From: Myxococcus stipitatus DSM 14675
GTDB taxonomy: Bacteria > Myxococcota > Myxococcia > Myxococcales > Myxococcaceae
Assembly (NCBI RefSeq): GCF_000331735.1
Contig: NC_020126.1
Span: 8,683,501 to 8,747,500, forward strand
Length of the DNA: 64,000 bases
Direction: 5' to 3'
The notes under the pieces were generated by a model. The model saw nothing but the letters and a program-made list of their open reading frames with translations, did not search any database and was not told where the DNA came from. Positions 10,759 to 20,875 of the stretch are shown piece after piece. Positions within the stretch are counted from its first letter, which is position 1. Every line of letters begins with the position of its first letter. The position numbers were made by a program, and so were the translations under genes.

Positions 10759-12129
10759 TCAGCCGGGCATGCGCCCCACGAAGAGGCCCAGGGCGAAGGC
10801 CACGCCCATGAGCAGCAGCGCCAGCGGCCAGGCCAGTCCGCCTCGGGACTTCGCTCTCGCCGCAGGCAGCGCGGTGCTCGCGTCAGAGGTCTCCTCGGGG
10901 AGGAGGAGCCGCACCTTGATGACGGCCTTGATGAGCGTGTCCTCGACGTCGCCCAGGAAGCGCTCGTACTCCTCGGGCTGGAGCTCCAGCGGCTCGCCGT
11001 GGTGGGCCTCGTAGCGGCGCGCGACGCCCTCGTAGGCGCGGAGCTGCGCCTCGCGCTTGGCGACGTCGACCCAGCCGCACATGAGGGAGGGACCCGAGCC
11101 CTTGCGCGGCACCAGGGAGATGGCCTGCCGGGCCAGCTTGCCGCCCGCGGTGCTGGGGCCCTCCGGCTCGTCGATGCGGAGCACCCGGTGCGGACCTCGG
11201 CCGTACACCTTCTTCGAGAGCGCGTCGCGAAGCTGCTCGGCGAGGAGCGCGGAGTGATTGGCGAACATCGTCCGCAGCGCGGGGCCGCTCTCCTCGGCGG
11301 CGGCGACTTTCCCGTTCGCGGGCTCCAGCGGACTGAGCCTCACGACGCCCGCCGTGTTTCCGCTCGACGGGGGCTTCTCGCCGCCTCGAGACAGCCAGTT
11401 CGCCGGCTTCTCCGCGCCCGTGCGGCCTCCAGAGGGCGGGTTGCCCGGAGGGCCTCGCAGGACCGGCGGCGGGCCGCCTCGGACCTCCGTCGCGGGAGCG
11501 CCACCGCCGCGCACCTCGGTGGCGAAGGGCAGCGGTGCATCCACTTCGCCTCGCCCGCCCTTCGCGTGGGCACCACCGCCGCGCACCTCGGTGGCGAACG
11601 GAGGCGGCGCATCCACGTCGCCTCGCGCACCCTTCGCGTGGGCGCCGCTGCCGCGCACCTCGGTGGCGAAGGGCAGCGGTGCATCCATGTCGCCGCGTCC
11701 CCCCTTCGCGTGGGCACCACCGCCGCGCACCTCGGTGGCGAACGGAGGCGGCGCATCCACCTCCGCGGCCCCACCTGGACGCCGGGCCCCGCCGACGGCG
11801 CCGCCCGGAAGCCCCATGATGGAGGTCGCCTCGTCTTCATCCCACGACGAGGCCACCTCGCTCTTCACCGGAGCCCCACCCCCAGCGCCGAGAGGCCGGG
11901 CGCGGGCAGGACCTTTCGCCTCGGTGATGATGTCCTCCTGCCCATGTCCCTCATCGTCAGCATCCGGGACGAAGCCCCCCGCGCCGTCCGAGGAGCGGTC
12001 CGGAGGCGCCACACGGGTCTCCTCGGGAGTGAAGGTCGGAAGGTCCCGAGTGGCATCCTCATCCTCGGGGGCGATTCGCGTCTCTTCGCTCCGGCCGGGG
12101 CCACCGCCCCGCCGATGTCCATTCGCCAT
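10759..12129 (-). CDS. Hypothetical tail-anchored protein with 24-residue tandem repeats
   Basis: I do not recognise this 456-residue protein. The ATG at 12129 is the last of two in-frame candidates. The N-terminal 250 residues are disordered, rich in Gly, Pro and acidic residues, and include four tandem copies of a 24-residue unit with core F-A-T-E-V-R-G-G-G-A-H-A-K-G. A conserved-looking globular part follows (about 290-425; L-R-T-M-F-A-N-H-S-A-L-L-A-E-Q-L). The extreme C-terminus is a single hydrophobic helix (W-P-L-A-L-L-L-M-G-V-A-F-A-L-G-L-F-V-G) with R-M-P-G after it, the topology of a tail-anchored or C-terminally anchored cytoplasmic protein. The T-R-x-A-P-x-D threonine-rich repeats could be phosphorylation sites, which is a guess. 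Confidence 0.65.
   Translation of the reverse strand: MANGHRRGGGPGRSEETRIAPEDEDATRDLPTFTPEETRVAPPDRSSDGAGGFVPDADDEGHGQEDIITEAKGPARARPLGAGGGAPVKSEVASSWDEDEATSIMGLPGGAVGGARRPGGAAEVDAPPPFATEVRGGGAHAKGGRGDMDAPLPFATEVRGSGAHAKGARGDVDAPPPFATEVRGGGAHAKGGRGEVDAPLPFATEVRGGGAPATEVRGGPPPVLRGPPGNPPSGGRTGAEKPANWLSRGGEKPPSSGNTAGVVRLSPLEPANGKVAAAEESGPALRTMFANHSALLAEQLRDALSKKVYGRGPHRVLRIDEPEGPSTAGGKLARQAISLVPRKGSGPSLMCGWVDVAKREAQLRAYEGVARRYEAHHGEPLELQPEEYERFLGDVEDTLIKAVIKVRLLLPEETSDASTALPAARAKSRGGLAWPLALLLMGVAFALGLFVGRMPG
11509..11768. repeat. 72-bp in-frame tandem repeat, about 3.6 copies
   Basis: The plus-strand string gcgcacctcggt recurs exactly at 11509, 11581, 11653 and 11725, a period of 72 bases. The copies encode the 24-residue units of the tail-anchored protein on the minus strand and differ mainly at G/S and G/A positions. 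In-frame copy-number variation between strains is expected. Confidence 0.9.
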
Positions 12130-12206
12130 GGCCGCTCCTCGTCCCACCGAGGATAGCCCGGCGATGACCCAGATGAGTCATGGGAAAGCCACCCCGCGCT
12201 CCCCCA

Positions 12207-12680
12207 TCACGTCCGGCGATAGACGTCCGGGTCATGTCGCTCCATGTAGCCCCCTGGGTTCTTCAGCGGCGTGAAGCCGTATTGCGCATACAACCCATGG
12301 GCATCCTTGGTGACGAGCGAGAAGCGCCGCAGTCCTTGGAGGTCTGGATGAGCCAGGAGGACCTCCATCAGCCACTTGCTCAGCCCCTTCCCGCGATGTG
12401 ACTCGAGGACGAACACATCACAGAGATAGGCGAACGTCGCCCGGTCCGTGACGACACGCGCGAAGCCCACCTGAGCCCCCTCGGCTGAATACACGCCCAG
12501 GACCAACGAGTGTCGGCACGCCCGCTCCACCATGGCTCGGGAGATACCCGCGCTCCAATACGACTGCGTCAGGTACCCGTGCACCACCTCCATGTCGATA
12601 CGGGCCGCATCATCCGAGACGACAAACCCGTTCTCGCCCAGCACCTCGAAGCGACCAGGTGCTCCACCGCTGTTGCTCAT
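12207..12680 (-). CDS. GNAT-family N-acetyltransferase
   Basis: The protein has 157 residues. The ATG at 12680 has AGGAGG ten bases upstream; the two further-upstream ATGs overlap that site and are less likely. The GNAT fold is shown by the D-V-F-V-L-E-S-H-R-G-K-G-L-S-K-W-L segment, which holds the acetyl-CoA pyrophosphate loop (R-G-K-G-L), and by the downstream Y-A-Q-Y-G-F-T-P-L strand. The arrangement with W-S-A-G-I-S near the N-terminus is typical of the YafP/Aac-like small GNAT group found throughout Proteobacteria. The acceptor is unknown. It is divergent from geoA. Confidence 0.85.
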   Translation of the reverse strand: MSNSGGAPGRFEVLGENGFVVSDDAARIDMEVVHGYLTQSYWSAGISRAMVERACRHSLVLGVYSAEGAQVGFARVVTDRATFAYLCDVFVLESHRGKGLSKWLMEVLLAHPDLQGLRRFSLVTKDAHGLYAQYGFTPLKNPGGYMERHDPDVYRRT

Positions 12681-12893
12681 GAGCCCCATGCCTCCTGGCA
12701 TGAATCCACCGTGAGCCCAGGACCTCAGCCCGCCCCCCGCTCCGCTTCAAGCGGAAATCACAGGTACAGTCCCCCTCCGGGACTCGAAGCACAGTCCTCG
12801 CGCACCCCATCCACCCGCAATGACAGACACGTCGCCAGACATGGCTGACATTGACGATACCCGGTTACTCAGATTCTGAGCATGTCTCCAAGT

Positions 12894-12917
12894 GGCTGGG
12901 TATCTCCATACCCAGCC
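12894..12917. promoter_or_regulatory. Perfect 10-bp inverted repeat upstream of geoA (candidate operator)
   Basis: ggctgggtat (12894-12903) and atacccagcc (12908-12917) are exact complements separated by four bases. The centre is about 123 bases before the geoA start. The dyad of 24 bases fits a dimeric repressor or activator site, or a short RNA hairpin. The binding factor is unknown. Confidence 0.5.
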
Positions 12918-12960
12918 AACGTCACCTGGCGGACACGGTGCCATCAAATATATCCGTCAC

Positions 12961-12994
12961 CCAAGTAACTCTTGGATTCAGGGTCTCAAACCCT
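12961..12994 (+). promoter_or_regulatory. Two small inverted repeats in the geoA leader
   Basis: ccaag/cttgg (12961-12965, 12971-12975) and agggt/accct (12980-12984, 12990-12994) each have five-base arms and a five-base spacer, and lie 34-68 bases before the start codon. They may form paired operator half-sites or leader hairpins. The regular design, not the strength, makes them notable. Confidence 0.35.
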
Positions 12995-13028
12995 TTAGAA
13001 GGCCCCCGCGTCAAAACGAGGGGCATTG

Positions 13029-15281
<2,253 letters not shown>

Positions 15282-15339
15282 ATTCCTCCCACCCGCTTCC
15301 TGACTCCAACCCCTTTCCACTGAAAGACAAGGTGTATCC

Positions 15340-16749
15340 ATGGCGAACTCGATGAAGCCTGACAACACGGCGGAGCACTCTCAGTTGAGCCTTGGTACGG
15401 CGGCGGCGCGCCAGCTGGCGACGACGACCAAGTCCGTGCCGCAGATGCAGGGCATCTCCTCGCGGTGGCTCATCAAGCTGCTGCCGTGGGTGCAGGTCTC
15501 CGGCGGCGTGTACCGCGTCAACCGTCGCCTGACGTACTCGGTGGGCGATGGCCGGGTGACGTTCTCCACCACGGGCGCCAAGGTCCAGGTCATCCCGCAG
15601 GAGCTGTGTGAGCTGCCCCTGCTGCGCGGGTTCGACGACGTGGACGCGCTCCAGGCCCTGGCGAACCGCTTCGAGCAGAAGGAGTTCAAGGCGGGCGCCG
15701 TCATCACCGAGAAGGGCAAGGAGGCCGACAGCATCGTCCTCATCGCCCACGGCAAGGTGAACCAGATTGGCGCCGGCAAGTACGGCGACGAGACGGTGCT
15801 GGGCGTGCTCGCCGACGGCGACCACTACAGCTACCAGGCGCTGCTGGAGTCGCAGGACTACTGGCAGTTCACGGCCAAGGCCGTCACGCCCTGCACGGTG
15901 CTGGTGCTCCAGCAGAGCGCGTTCGAGGCGGTGGTGGACCAGTCGCCGTCGCTCAAGAAGCACATCGAGCAGTTCAAGGCGCGCGCGAAGAAGAAGCAGG
16001 ACACCTCCGGCCAGGCCGCCATCGAGCTGGCGTCCGGCCACTCCGGTGAGCCCACGCTGCCGGGCACGTACGTGGACTACGAGACGTCCCCGCGTGAGTA
16101 CGAGCTGAGCGTCGCGCAGACGGTGCTCCAGGTCCACAGCCGCGTCGCGGACCTGTTCAACGAGCCCATGAACCAGACGGAGCAGCAGCTGCGCCTGACG
16201 GTGGAGGCGCTCAAGGAGCGCAAGGAGCACGAGCTCATCAACAACCGCGACTTCGGCCTGCTGCACAACGCGGACCTGAAGCAGCGCATCCACACGCGCT
16301 CGGGCCCGCCGACGCCGGATGACATGGACGAGCTGCTCTCCACGGTGTGGAAGGACCCGTCCTTCTTCCTGGCCCACCCGCGCGCCATCGCCGCGTTCGG
16401 CCAGGAGTGCAACCGCCGGGGCATCTACCCCACCAGCGTGGAGCTCAACGGCAACATGGTGCCCGCCTGGCGCGGCATCCCCATCTTCCCCTGCAACAAG
16501 ATTCCCGTCTCCGACTCGCGCACCAGCTCCATCCTGCTGATGCGCGCGGGTGAGAAGAACCAGGGCGTCGTCGGTCTGCACCAGGCCGGCATCCCCGACG
16601 AAATCGAGCCCAGCCTCTCCGTCCGCTTCATGGGCATCAACGAGAAGGCCATCATCAACTACCTGGTCAGCGCCTACTTCTCCGCCGCCGTCCTCGTGCC
16701 CGACGCGCTCGGCATCCTGGAGAGCGTGGAGCTGGGCCGCTCGGAGTAA
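15340..16749 (+). CDS. Family 2B encapsulin shell protein with inserted cyclic-nucleotide-binding-like domain (copy 1)
   Basis: The protein has 469 residues. The order is an N-terminal segment with A-R-Q-L-A-T-T-T-K-S and L-P-W-V-Q-V-S-G-G-V-Y-R-V-N-R-R, an inserted Crp-like cyclic-nucleotide-binding domain (about residues 95-215), then a long HK97-like region (Y-E-L-S-V-A-Q-T, N-N-R-D-F-G-L-L-H-N, F-L-A-H-P-R, and the P-A-W-R-G-I-P-I-F-P-C-N-K-I-P segment). This architecture defines Family 2B encapsulins, which assemble into icosahedral protein compartments and are often found beside terpene cyclases. In this copy the phosphate-binding cassette reads Y-S-Y-Q-A-L-L-E-S-Q-D-Y-W, lacking the Gly, Glu and Arg that bind cAMP, so nucleotide binding is doubtful. 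It lies between geoA and the second shell gene. Confidence 0.9.
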   Translation: MANSMKPDNTAEHSQLSLGTAAARQLATTTKSVPQMQGISSRWLIKLLPWVQVSGGVYRVNRRLTYSVGDGRVTFSTTGAKVQVIPQELCELPLLRGFDDVDALQALANRFEQKEFKAGAVITEKGKEADSIVLIAHGKVNQIGAGKYGDETVLGVLADGDHYSYQALLESQDYWQFTAKAVTPCTVLVLQQSAFEAVVDQSPSLKKHIEQFKARAKKKQDTSGQAAIELASGHSGEPTLPGTYVDYETSPREYELSVAQTVLQVHSRVADLFNEPMNQTEQQLRLTVEALKERKEHELINNRDFGLLHNADLKQRIHTRSGPPTPDDMDELLSTVWKDPSFFLAHPRAIAAFGQECNRRGIYPTSVELNGNMVPAWRGIPIFPCNKIPVSDSRTSSILLMRAGEKNQGVVGLHQAGIPDEIEPSLSVRFMGINEKAIINYLVSAYFSAAVLVPDALGILESVELGRSE

Positions 16750-16764
16750 CGGAGCCCTCACGCC

Positions 16765-18171
16765 ATGACGAATCCCAACAATCCAGGTGGTGGCGGAATG
16801 GAGCTGCAGCCGACGAGCTTGAGCACGGCGGGCGCCCGGCAGCTGGCGACGACGACCAAGTCGCTGCCGCAGATGCAGGGCATCACGCCTCGCTGGCTGA
16901 TGCGCATGCTCCCGTGGGTGCAGGTGTCCGGCGGCGTGTACCGCGTCAACCGCCGCCTGAGCTACGCGGCCGGGGACGACCGGCTCAACTTCAGCAACAT
17001 CGGCGCCAAGGTGGAGGTGCCGCCCCAGGAGCTCGCGAAGCTGCCGCTGCTGCGCGGCTTCGAGGGCGACGACTCGGTGTTCCGGGCTCTGGCGACCCGC
17101 TTCGTGCAGAAGGAGTTCAAGGCGGGCGACGCCATCGTCTCCGCGGGGGCTCCGGCCGAGCACGTGGTGCTGATGGCCCACGGCAAGGCGAAGAAGCTGG
17201 GCCAGGGCAAGTACGGCGACGAGCTGACGCTGGATGTGATTGGCGACGGCGACCACTTCGGCGACCAGGCCGTGGTGGAGTCGAATGACCGCTGGGCCTT
17301 CACGGTCAAGGCGACCACGCCTTGCACGGTGCTGATGCTGCCGCAGCAGGTGTTCGAGGACCTCATCAAGCAGTCCCCGGCCCTCCAGGCGCACGTCGAG
17401 AAGTTCAAGGAGCGCCTGAAGAAGCCGCAGGACAAGATGGGCCAGGCGGCCATTCCGATGGCGGCGGGCCACGCGGGTGAGCCGACGCTGTTCGGTGGGT
17501 TCGTCGACTACGAGCTGGCGCCGCGCGAGTACGAGCTGAGCATCGCGCAGACAATCCTGCGGGTGCACACGCGCGTCGCGGACCTCTACAACGGCCCCAT
17601 GAACCAGACGGAGCAGCAGCTCCGGCTGACCATCGAAGCGTTGAAGGAGCAGCAGGAGTACGAGCTCATCAACAACCGTGACTTCGGCCTGCTGCACAAC
17701 GCGGACCTGAAGCAGCGGCTGCACACGCGCTCGGGCCCGCCGACGCCGGACGACCTGGATGAGCTGCTGAGCCGTCGCCGCAAGTCGCGCTTCTTCCTGG
17801 CGCACCCGCGCACCATCGCGGCGTTCGGCCGGGAGTGCACGCGCCGGGGGCTGTACCCGGCGGTGGTGGAGGTGCAGGGCAGCAAGGTCATGTCGTGGCG
17901 CGGGGTGCCCATCCTGCCGTGCGACAAGATTCCCATCACCGAGTCGCGCACCAGCTCCATCATCGTGATGCGCACGGGCGAGGCGGACCAGGGCGTCATC
18001 GGTCTGCACCGCACGGGCCTCCAGGACGAGGTCGAGCCGGGCATCTCCGTGCGGTTCACGGGCATCAACGAGAAGGCCATCTCGTCCTATCTCGTGAGCA
18101 CGTACTTCTCCGCGGCGCTCCTGGTTCCGGACGCGCTGGGTGTGCTCGAGAACGTCGAGCTCGGCGTTTGA
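16765..18171 (+). CDS. Family 2B encapsulin shell protein with inserted cyclic-nucleotide-binding-like domain (copy 2)
   Basis: The protein has 468 residues and starts 16 bases after copy 1, with CGGAG before the ATG. It is collinear with copy 1 and highly similar, including L-P-W-V-Q-V-S-G-G-V-Y-R-V-N-R-R and N-N-R-D-F-G-L-L-H-N. The N-terminus has a short Gly/Asn/Pro-rich extension. Its cassette reads F-G-D-Q-A-V-V-E-S-N-D-R-W-A, which lines up with the F-G-E-x-A-L-L...P-R-x-A consensus and keeps the Gly and Arg, so this copy could still bind a cyclic nucleotide. Two similar shell genes in tandem suggest a mixed, two-component shell. A strong terminator follows, closing the operon geoA-shell1-shell2. 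Confidence 0.9.
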   Translation: MTNPNNPGGGGMELQPTSLSTAGARQLATTTKSLPQMQGITPRWLMRMLPWVQVSGGVYRVNRRLSYAAGDDRLNFSNIGAKVEVPPQELAKLPLLRGFEGDDSVFRALATRFVQKEFKAGDAIVSAGAPAEHVVLMAHGKAKKLGQGKYGDELTLDVIGDGDHFGDQAVVESNDRWAFTVKATTPCTVLMLPQQVFEDLIKQSPALQAHVEKFKERLKKPQDKMGQAAIPMAAGHAGEPTLFGGFVDYELAPREYELSIAQTILRVHTRVADLYNGPMNQTEQQLRLTIEALKEQQEYELINNRDFGLLHNADLKQRLHTRSGPPTPDDLDELLSRRRKSRFFLAHPRTIAAFGRECTRRGLYPAVVEVQGSKVMSWRGVPILPCDKIPITESRTSSIIVMRTGEADQGVIGLHRTGLQDEVEPGISVRFTGINEKAISSYLVSTYFSAALLVPDALGVLENVELGV

Positions 18172-18184
18172 GGTAAGGCTGTCG

Positions 18185-18221
18185 GGAGCGGGCTCGCCAC
18201 GGCGGGCCCGCTCCTTGTCTT
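18185..18221 (+). terminator. Terminator closing the geoA-encapsulin operon
   Basis: A perfect 9-bp stem, ggagcgggc (18185-18193) and gcccgctcc (18206-18214), with a 12-base loop is followed by ttgtctt. It begins 14 bases after the stop codon of shell copy 2. Confidence 0.75.
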
Positions 18222-18269
18222 GCCCTGGCGTGAGTGGACGGTCCTCCGCCAGACCTGTACGGGGAGCCC

Positions 18270-18437
18270 ATGCATCGCTGGCGCTCCATCGGATTGACCG
18301 TCGTCGCGGCCTTGTTGCTCGCCATCGCATTCCCGTACTGCCGTCGATGGTGGAGCGTCGACAGGTGTCTCGATGCAGGTGGCGCCTGGGACGAGCGGGC
18401 CGGCCAGTGCGTCTTCACGACACAGACCGACCCCTGA
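18270..18437 (+). CDS. Small single-pass membrane protein, 55 residues
   Basis: The ATG at 18270 is preceded by GGGGAG. An N-terminal hydrophobic helix (I-G-L-T-V-V-A-A-L-L-L-A-I-A-F) is followed by a short extracytoplasmic tail with D-R-C-L-D-A-G-G-A-W-D and a second Cys near the end. The R-C-L-D-x-G-G-x-W-D...C pattern recurs in many small proteobacterial envelope proteins of unknown function, and the two cysteines could pair. An in-frame GTG at 18234 lacks an obvious ribosome site. Confidence 0.6.
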   Translation: MHRWRSIGLTVVAALLLAIAFPYCRRWWSVDRCLDAGGAWDERAGQCVFTTQTDP

Positions 18438-18464
18438 GCTTCCACGGCTCACCAGCGGCGCAGG

Positions 18465-18992
18465 CTACCAATGCCAGCCGCGATTGCTGTCATAGAACAA
18501 GGGAGGGAGCCCCGGGAACCTGAACAGGATGGTGTAGCCGCCATCTTCCCACGCGAAGATGGTGACGCGTCCGCCGAAGAGACCCACGACGGCGACCTTG
18601 CCCTCAATCACCGTCACCGGCCCTTCGCGGTCTTGCAGCTCATGGGGCGGCAAATCGTCGTGGACGACGCTGGGGAGCTCACTCATGGCGTGAACCACCG
18701 CCTCGACGACCCGCGCGCCCTCCTCGCCAGTCATGACGTGGGGCGAAAGCGTCGGGTCCCGACCCTCCGCCAGCGCGGCGCGGACTTCCTCCGCACTCGC
18801 GGTACCGACCGCGTCCAAAAGGACCTCGCCCCCCTCCACCGCGATAGACCAGGTGCAACTCGGAAAGCTTGCTGGCGGCGACCCGTCCTCCGCGCAAACG
18901 TCGTCCACGGCGGCGTCCTGGGCGAAGCTGGCGCTCGAGGCGAGCGTCAGGAAGGCCAGGGTGAGAAATGGCAGGTTTGCTCTCATATTCAT
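18465..18992 (-). CDS. Hypothetical secreted protein
   Basis: The protein has 175 residues. The first two in-frame ATGs (18992 and 18986) share a GAGGA site; the second has the better spacing, so the true start may be 18986. A Sec signal peptide is clear (L-P-F-L-T-L-A-F-L-T-L-A-S-S-A-S-F-A-Q). The mature part has two Cys near its start (V-C-A-E-D-G and S-C-T-W) and a C-terminal Phe/Gly/Trp-rich strand region ending R-G-W-H-W. No family was recognised. It converges on the small membrane-protein gene. Confidence 0.6.
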   Translation of the reverse strand: MNMRANLPFLTLAFLTLASSASFAQDAAVDDVCAEDGSPPASFPSCTWSIAVEGGEVLLDAVGTASAEEVRAALAEGRDPTLSPHVMTGEEGARVVEAVVHAMSELPSVVHDDLPPHELQDREGPVTVIEGKVAVVGLFGGRVTIFAWEDGGYTILFRFPGLPPLFYDSNRGWHW

Positions 18993-19237
18993 GGGTCCTC
19001 GTGGAGCGGACGCAGCACCGACGCTGTCCGCGATGGTTGGGTTCAAGGATGTCGGGCCGGTGACTCACCGTGAATCCTGTCACACCAGAAGAACGGACTG
19101 CCAGTGAAGAAACACTCTCAGGCGCGAGGCATTCCGGAGCGAATGGATTGTGCCAGCTTGAAATGTACGGACACAGGCCCCCCGGGCTTCGATGGCTATC
19201 GACAGCTCACGTCCCCCACGCAAAGCCTTGCCATGTG

Positions 19238-20821
19238 CTACGCCCAGTTGAGTCGGTCCCTCGCACGCAGCACATCCACCACCGGGTCCCACGTCCCGAG
19301 GGCCCAGGGGAGGACTTCCTCTTGGATGGCGCGATGGAGGACTCGCACCGCATCCGAAGGTGGGAGGCCATCCGGAGCCCGTTGGCTTCCTCCCAAGGGA
19401 CCCAGGTCCCCCGCCAACGTGGACAGCGCCTTCGTCGCTGACTGGAGACAGGCTTGCAGAGCCCTGTCCTCCGCGTCGCTCTCGTGCGGCTCCACCGGCC
19501 CCTCCACGGGAAGGCAATGCGACGCGTGTGTAACAGCCCAGGCCGCCGCGAAGGCCGCCGGTGCACTGAGCTGACTGGGATAGAGGCTGGCCTGGTGCCG
19601 GGCATGGCGCACCGCCGCCTCCGTCGGGTCACCCACCCAGCTCTCCATCGCCTGGAGACCCCGCTGGGGCCATTCGTTGTCCGGGTACTCCACGTCCCAG
19701 AGCCCCACCACCCGGCGCACGGCCGCCAGCACGATGCGCACCCGCAGCTGTGTCCCGGGCCTCCCACACGACACGGCCCAACGCACCAGTGAATCCACCG
19801 GACGCTCCGCTTCGCTCAGCGGCTCGGGCAGGCGGGCACGCAGCACCGCGACCTGAGCAGAATCCTCGACCGAGCCCCCGGGCGCACGTGAACGAAGCTC
19901 ATCACGCACGATGGCGTCGATGGCCGCGTCGACGAAGACCGGCGACCGGGCCTCGGACTTCAATCGCCGCAAGTCGCTCAGTACCGACGCGGACTGCTGC
20001 CCCCGCTCTCGCAGCACACACGACGCCCGGACGCCCGCCGCATGCGGCGCTCCCCACACATCGGTGCTCGTGAGTCCCTTGCGCGCATCGTCCACGAGCA
20101 ACGGCAGGGCCCGCTCGGGTGCATGTGCGAGCAGGGCTCGCAGGGCCTCCGTCCTGTTGTCATCGTCGAGCAGCGCCTGCTCCTCCAGCACCATCGCCAA
20201 CGACGCATCCGCCGGAGTCACCCTCCCGAGCGTCACGAGCGCGTAGCACCTCGCCCACCGGTTCTCATCCGTGAGCCTCGCGAGCACGGCGTCCCGCACA
20301 CGCGTCGGAACGGGACCCGCGAGCCTCGAGCAGACCTGCGCCGCACGAGCACGGACCTCTCCGTCACGGTCCTTCAGCGCGGCGAAGAGCCCTCGAAGCA
20401 CCGCCTGCGTGGGCCTGGGCTCCAGCTTCGCCATCAACGCGAGCACCGCCCGGCGCACGCGCGCCCCCGGCACCTTCAACAGCTCCAGCAACGCGGGGAC
20501 AATCCCCGTGGGCACCGGGTCCACCTGCGCCAACAGGTCCAGGAACAGGAGCCGACGCTCATGCTCGGCCTCCCCCCACCCTCTCGTCTGGCGGACCTCC
20601 AGCCCCTCCAACAACGCCGGCACCGCGCCCAGCCCCGCCGCACGCAGGTGCGTCAGCGCCTCCAGCGGGCCCTGGGGCTCCACATACAGCGCCAGCCACT
20701 CCCGCACCGTCCTCCCCTCCCAGCGGACGTCCGCGCGCTGAAGCGCGGCGTCCAGCCGCCGAAGGGAGGCCAGCACATCGGGACGTGCCTCGCGGCGCGC
20801 TCGCTCCAGGTCGTCGTTCAT
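19238..20821 (-). CDS. HEAT-repeat protein
   Basis: The protein has 527 residues and is predominantly helical, with a run of HEAT-like units in the first 300 residues (for example V-P-A-L-L-E-L-L-K-V-P-G-A-R-V-R-R-A-V-L and D-R-D-G-E-V-R-A-R-A-A-Q-V). HEAT arrays are protein-binding scaffolds; the partner is unknown. No signal peptide or membrane segment is seen, so it is probably cytoplasmic. The ATG at 20821 is immediately preceded by a 9-bp hairpin and lacks a clear ribosome site. It lies 54 bases downstream of the symporter gene on the same strand, so it may be either the last gene of that operon or separately expressed. Confidence 0.7.
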   Translation of the reverse strand: MNDDLERARREARPDVLASLRRLDAALQRADVRWEGRTVREWLALYVEPQGPLEALTHLRAAGLGAVPALLEGLEVRQTRGWGEAEHERRLLFLDLLAQVDPVPTGIVPALLELLKVPGARVRRAVLALMAKLEPRPTQAVLRGLFAALKDRDGEVRARAAQVCSRLAGPVPTRVRDAVLARLTDENRWARCYALVTLGRVTPADASLAMVLEEQALLDDDNRTEALRALLAHAPERALPLLVDDARKGLTSTDVWGAPHAAGVRASCVLRERGQQSASVLSDLRRLKSEARSPVFVDAAIDAIVRDELRSRAPGGSVEDSAQVAVLRARLPEPLSEAERPVDSLVRWAVSCGRPGTQLRVRIVLAAVRRVVGLWDVEYPDNEWPQRGLQAMESWVGDPTEAAVRHARHQASLYPSQLSAPAAFAAAWAVTHASHCLPVEGPVEPHESDAEDRALQACLQSATKALSTLAGDLGPLGGSQRAPDGLPPSDAVRVLHRAIQEEVLPWALGTWDPVVDVLRARDRLNWA

Positions 20822-20848
20822 GCGGTCGCGCCATCATGACGCGACCGC
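20822..20848 (-). terminator. Hairpin directly before the HEAT-repeat gene start
   Basis: gcggtcgcg (20822-20830) and cgcgaccgc (20840-20848) form a perfect 9-bp stem with a 9-base loop. It sits between the symporter stop and the HEAT-gene ATG and occupies the space where a ribosome site would be. It may terminate the symporter transcript or limit translation of the HEAT gene. Confidence 0.5.
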
Positions 20849-20875
20849 CACACCGACACCAACGACGGGCGCGGC

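Larger units (their letters stand above)
12681..13028. other. 348-base divergent control region between the GNAT gene and geoA
   Basis: No gene is seen here. The right half is visibly more AT-rich than the coding DNA. It contains three inverted repeats just before geoA (12894-12917, 12961-12975, 12980-12994) and a possible -35 box ttgacg at 12851-12856. The left part holds the AGGAGG site of the GNAT gene. This is the longest gene-free stretch in the window and the likely regulatory region of the geosmin-encapsulin operon. Confidence 0.6.

Noticed and set aside
11509..11768. Possible CRISPR-like array
   Set aside because: The 72-bp units are contiguous, without spacers, and encode in-frame protein repeats.
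19104..19574. Open frames on the plus strand near 19.1-19.6 kb
   Set aside because: Overlap the end of the HEAT-repeat gene and lack domain signals.
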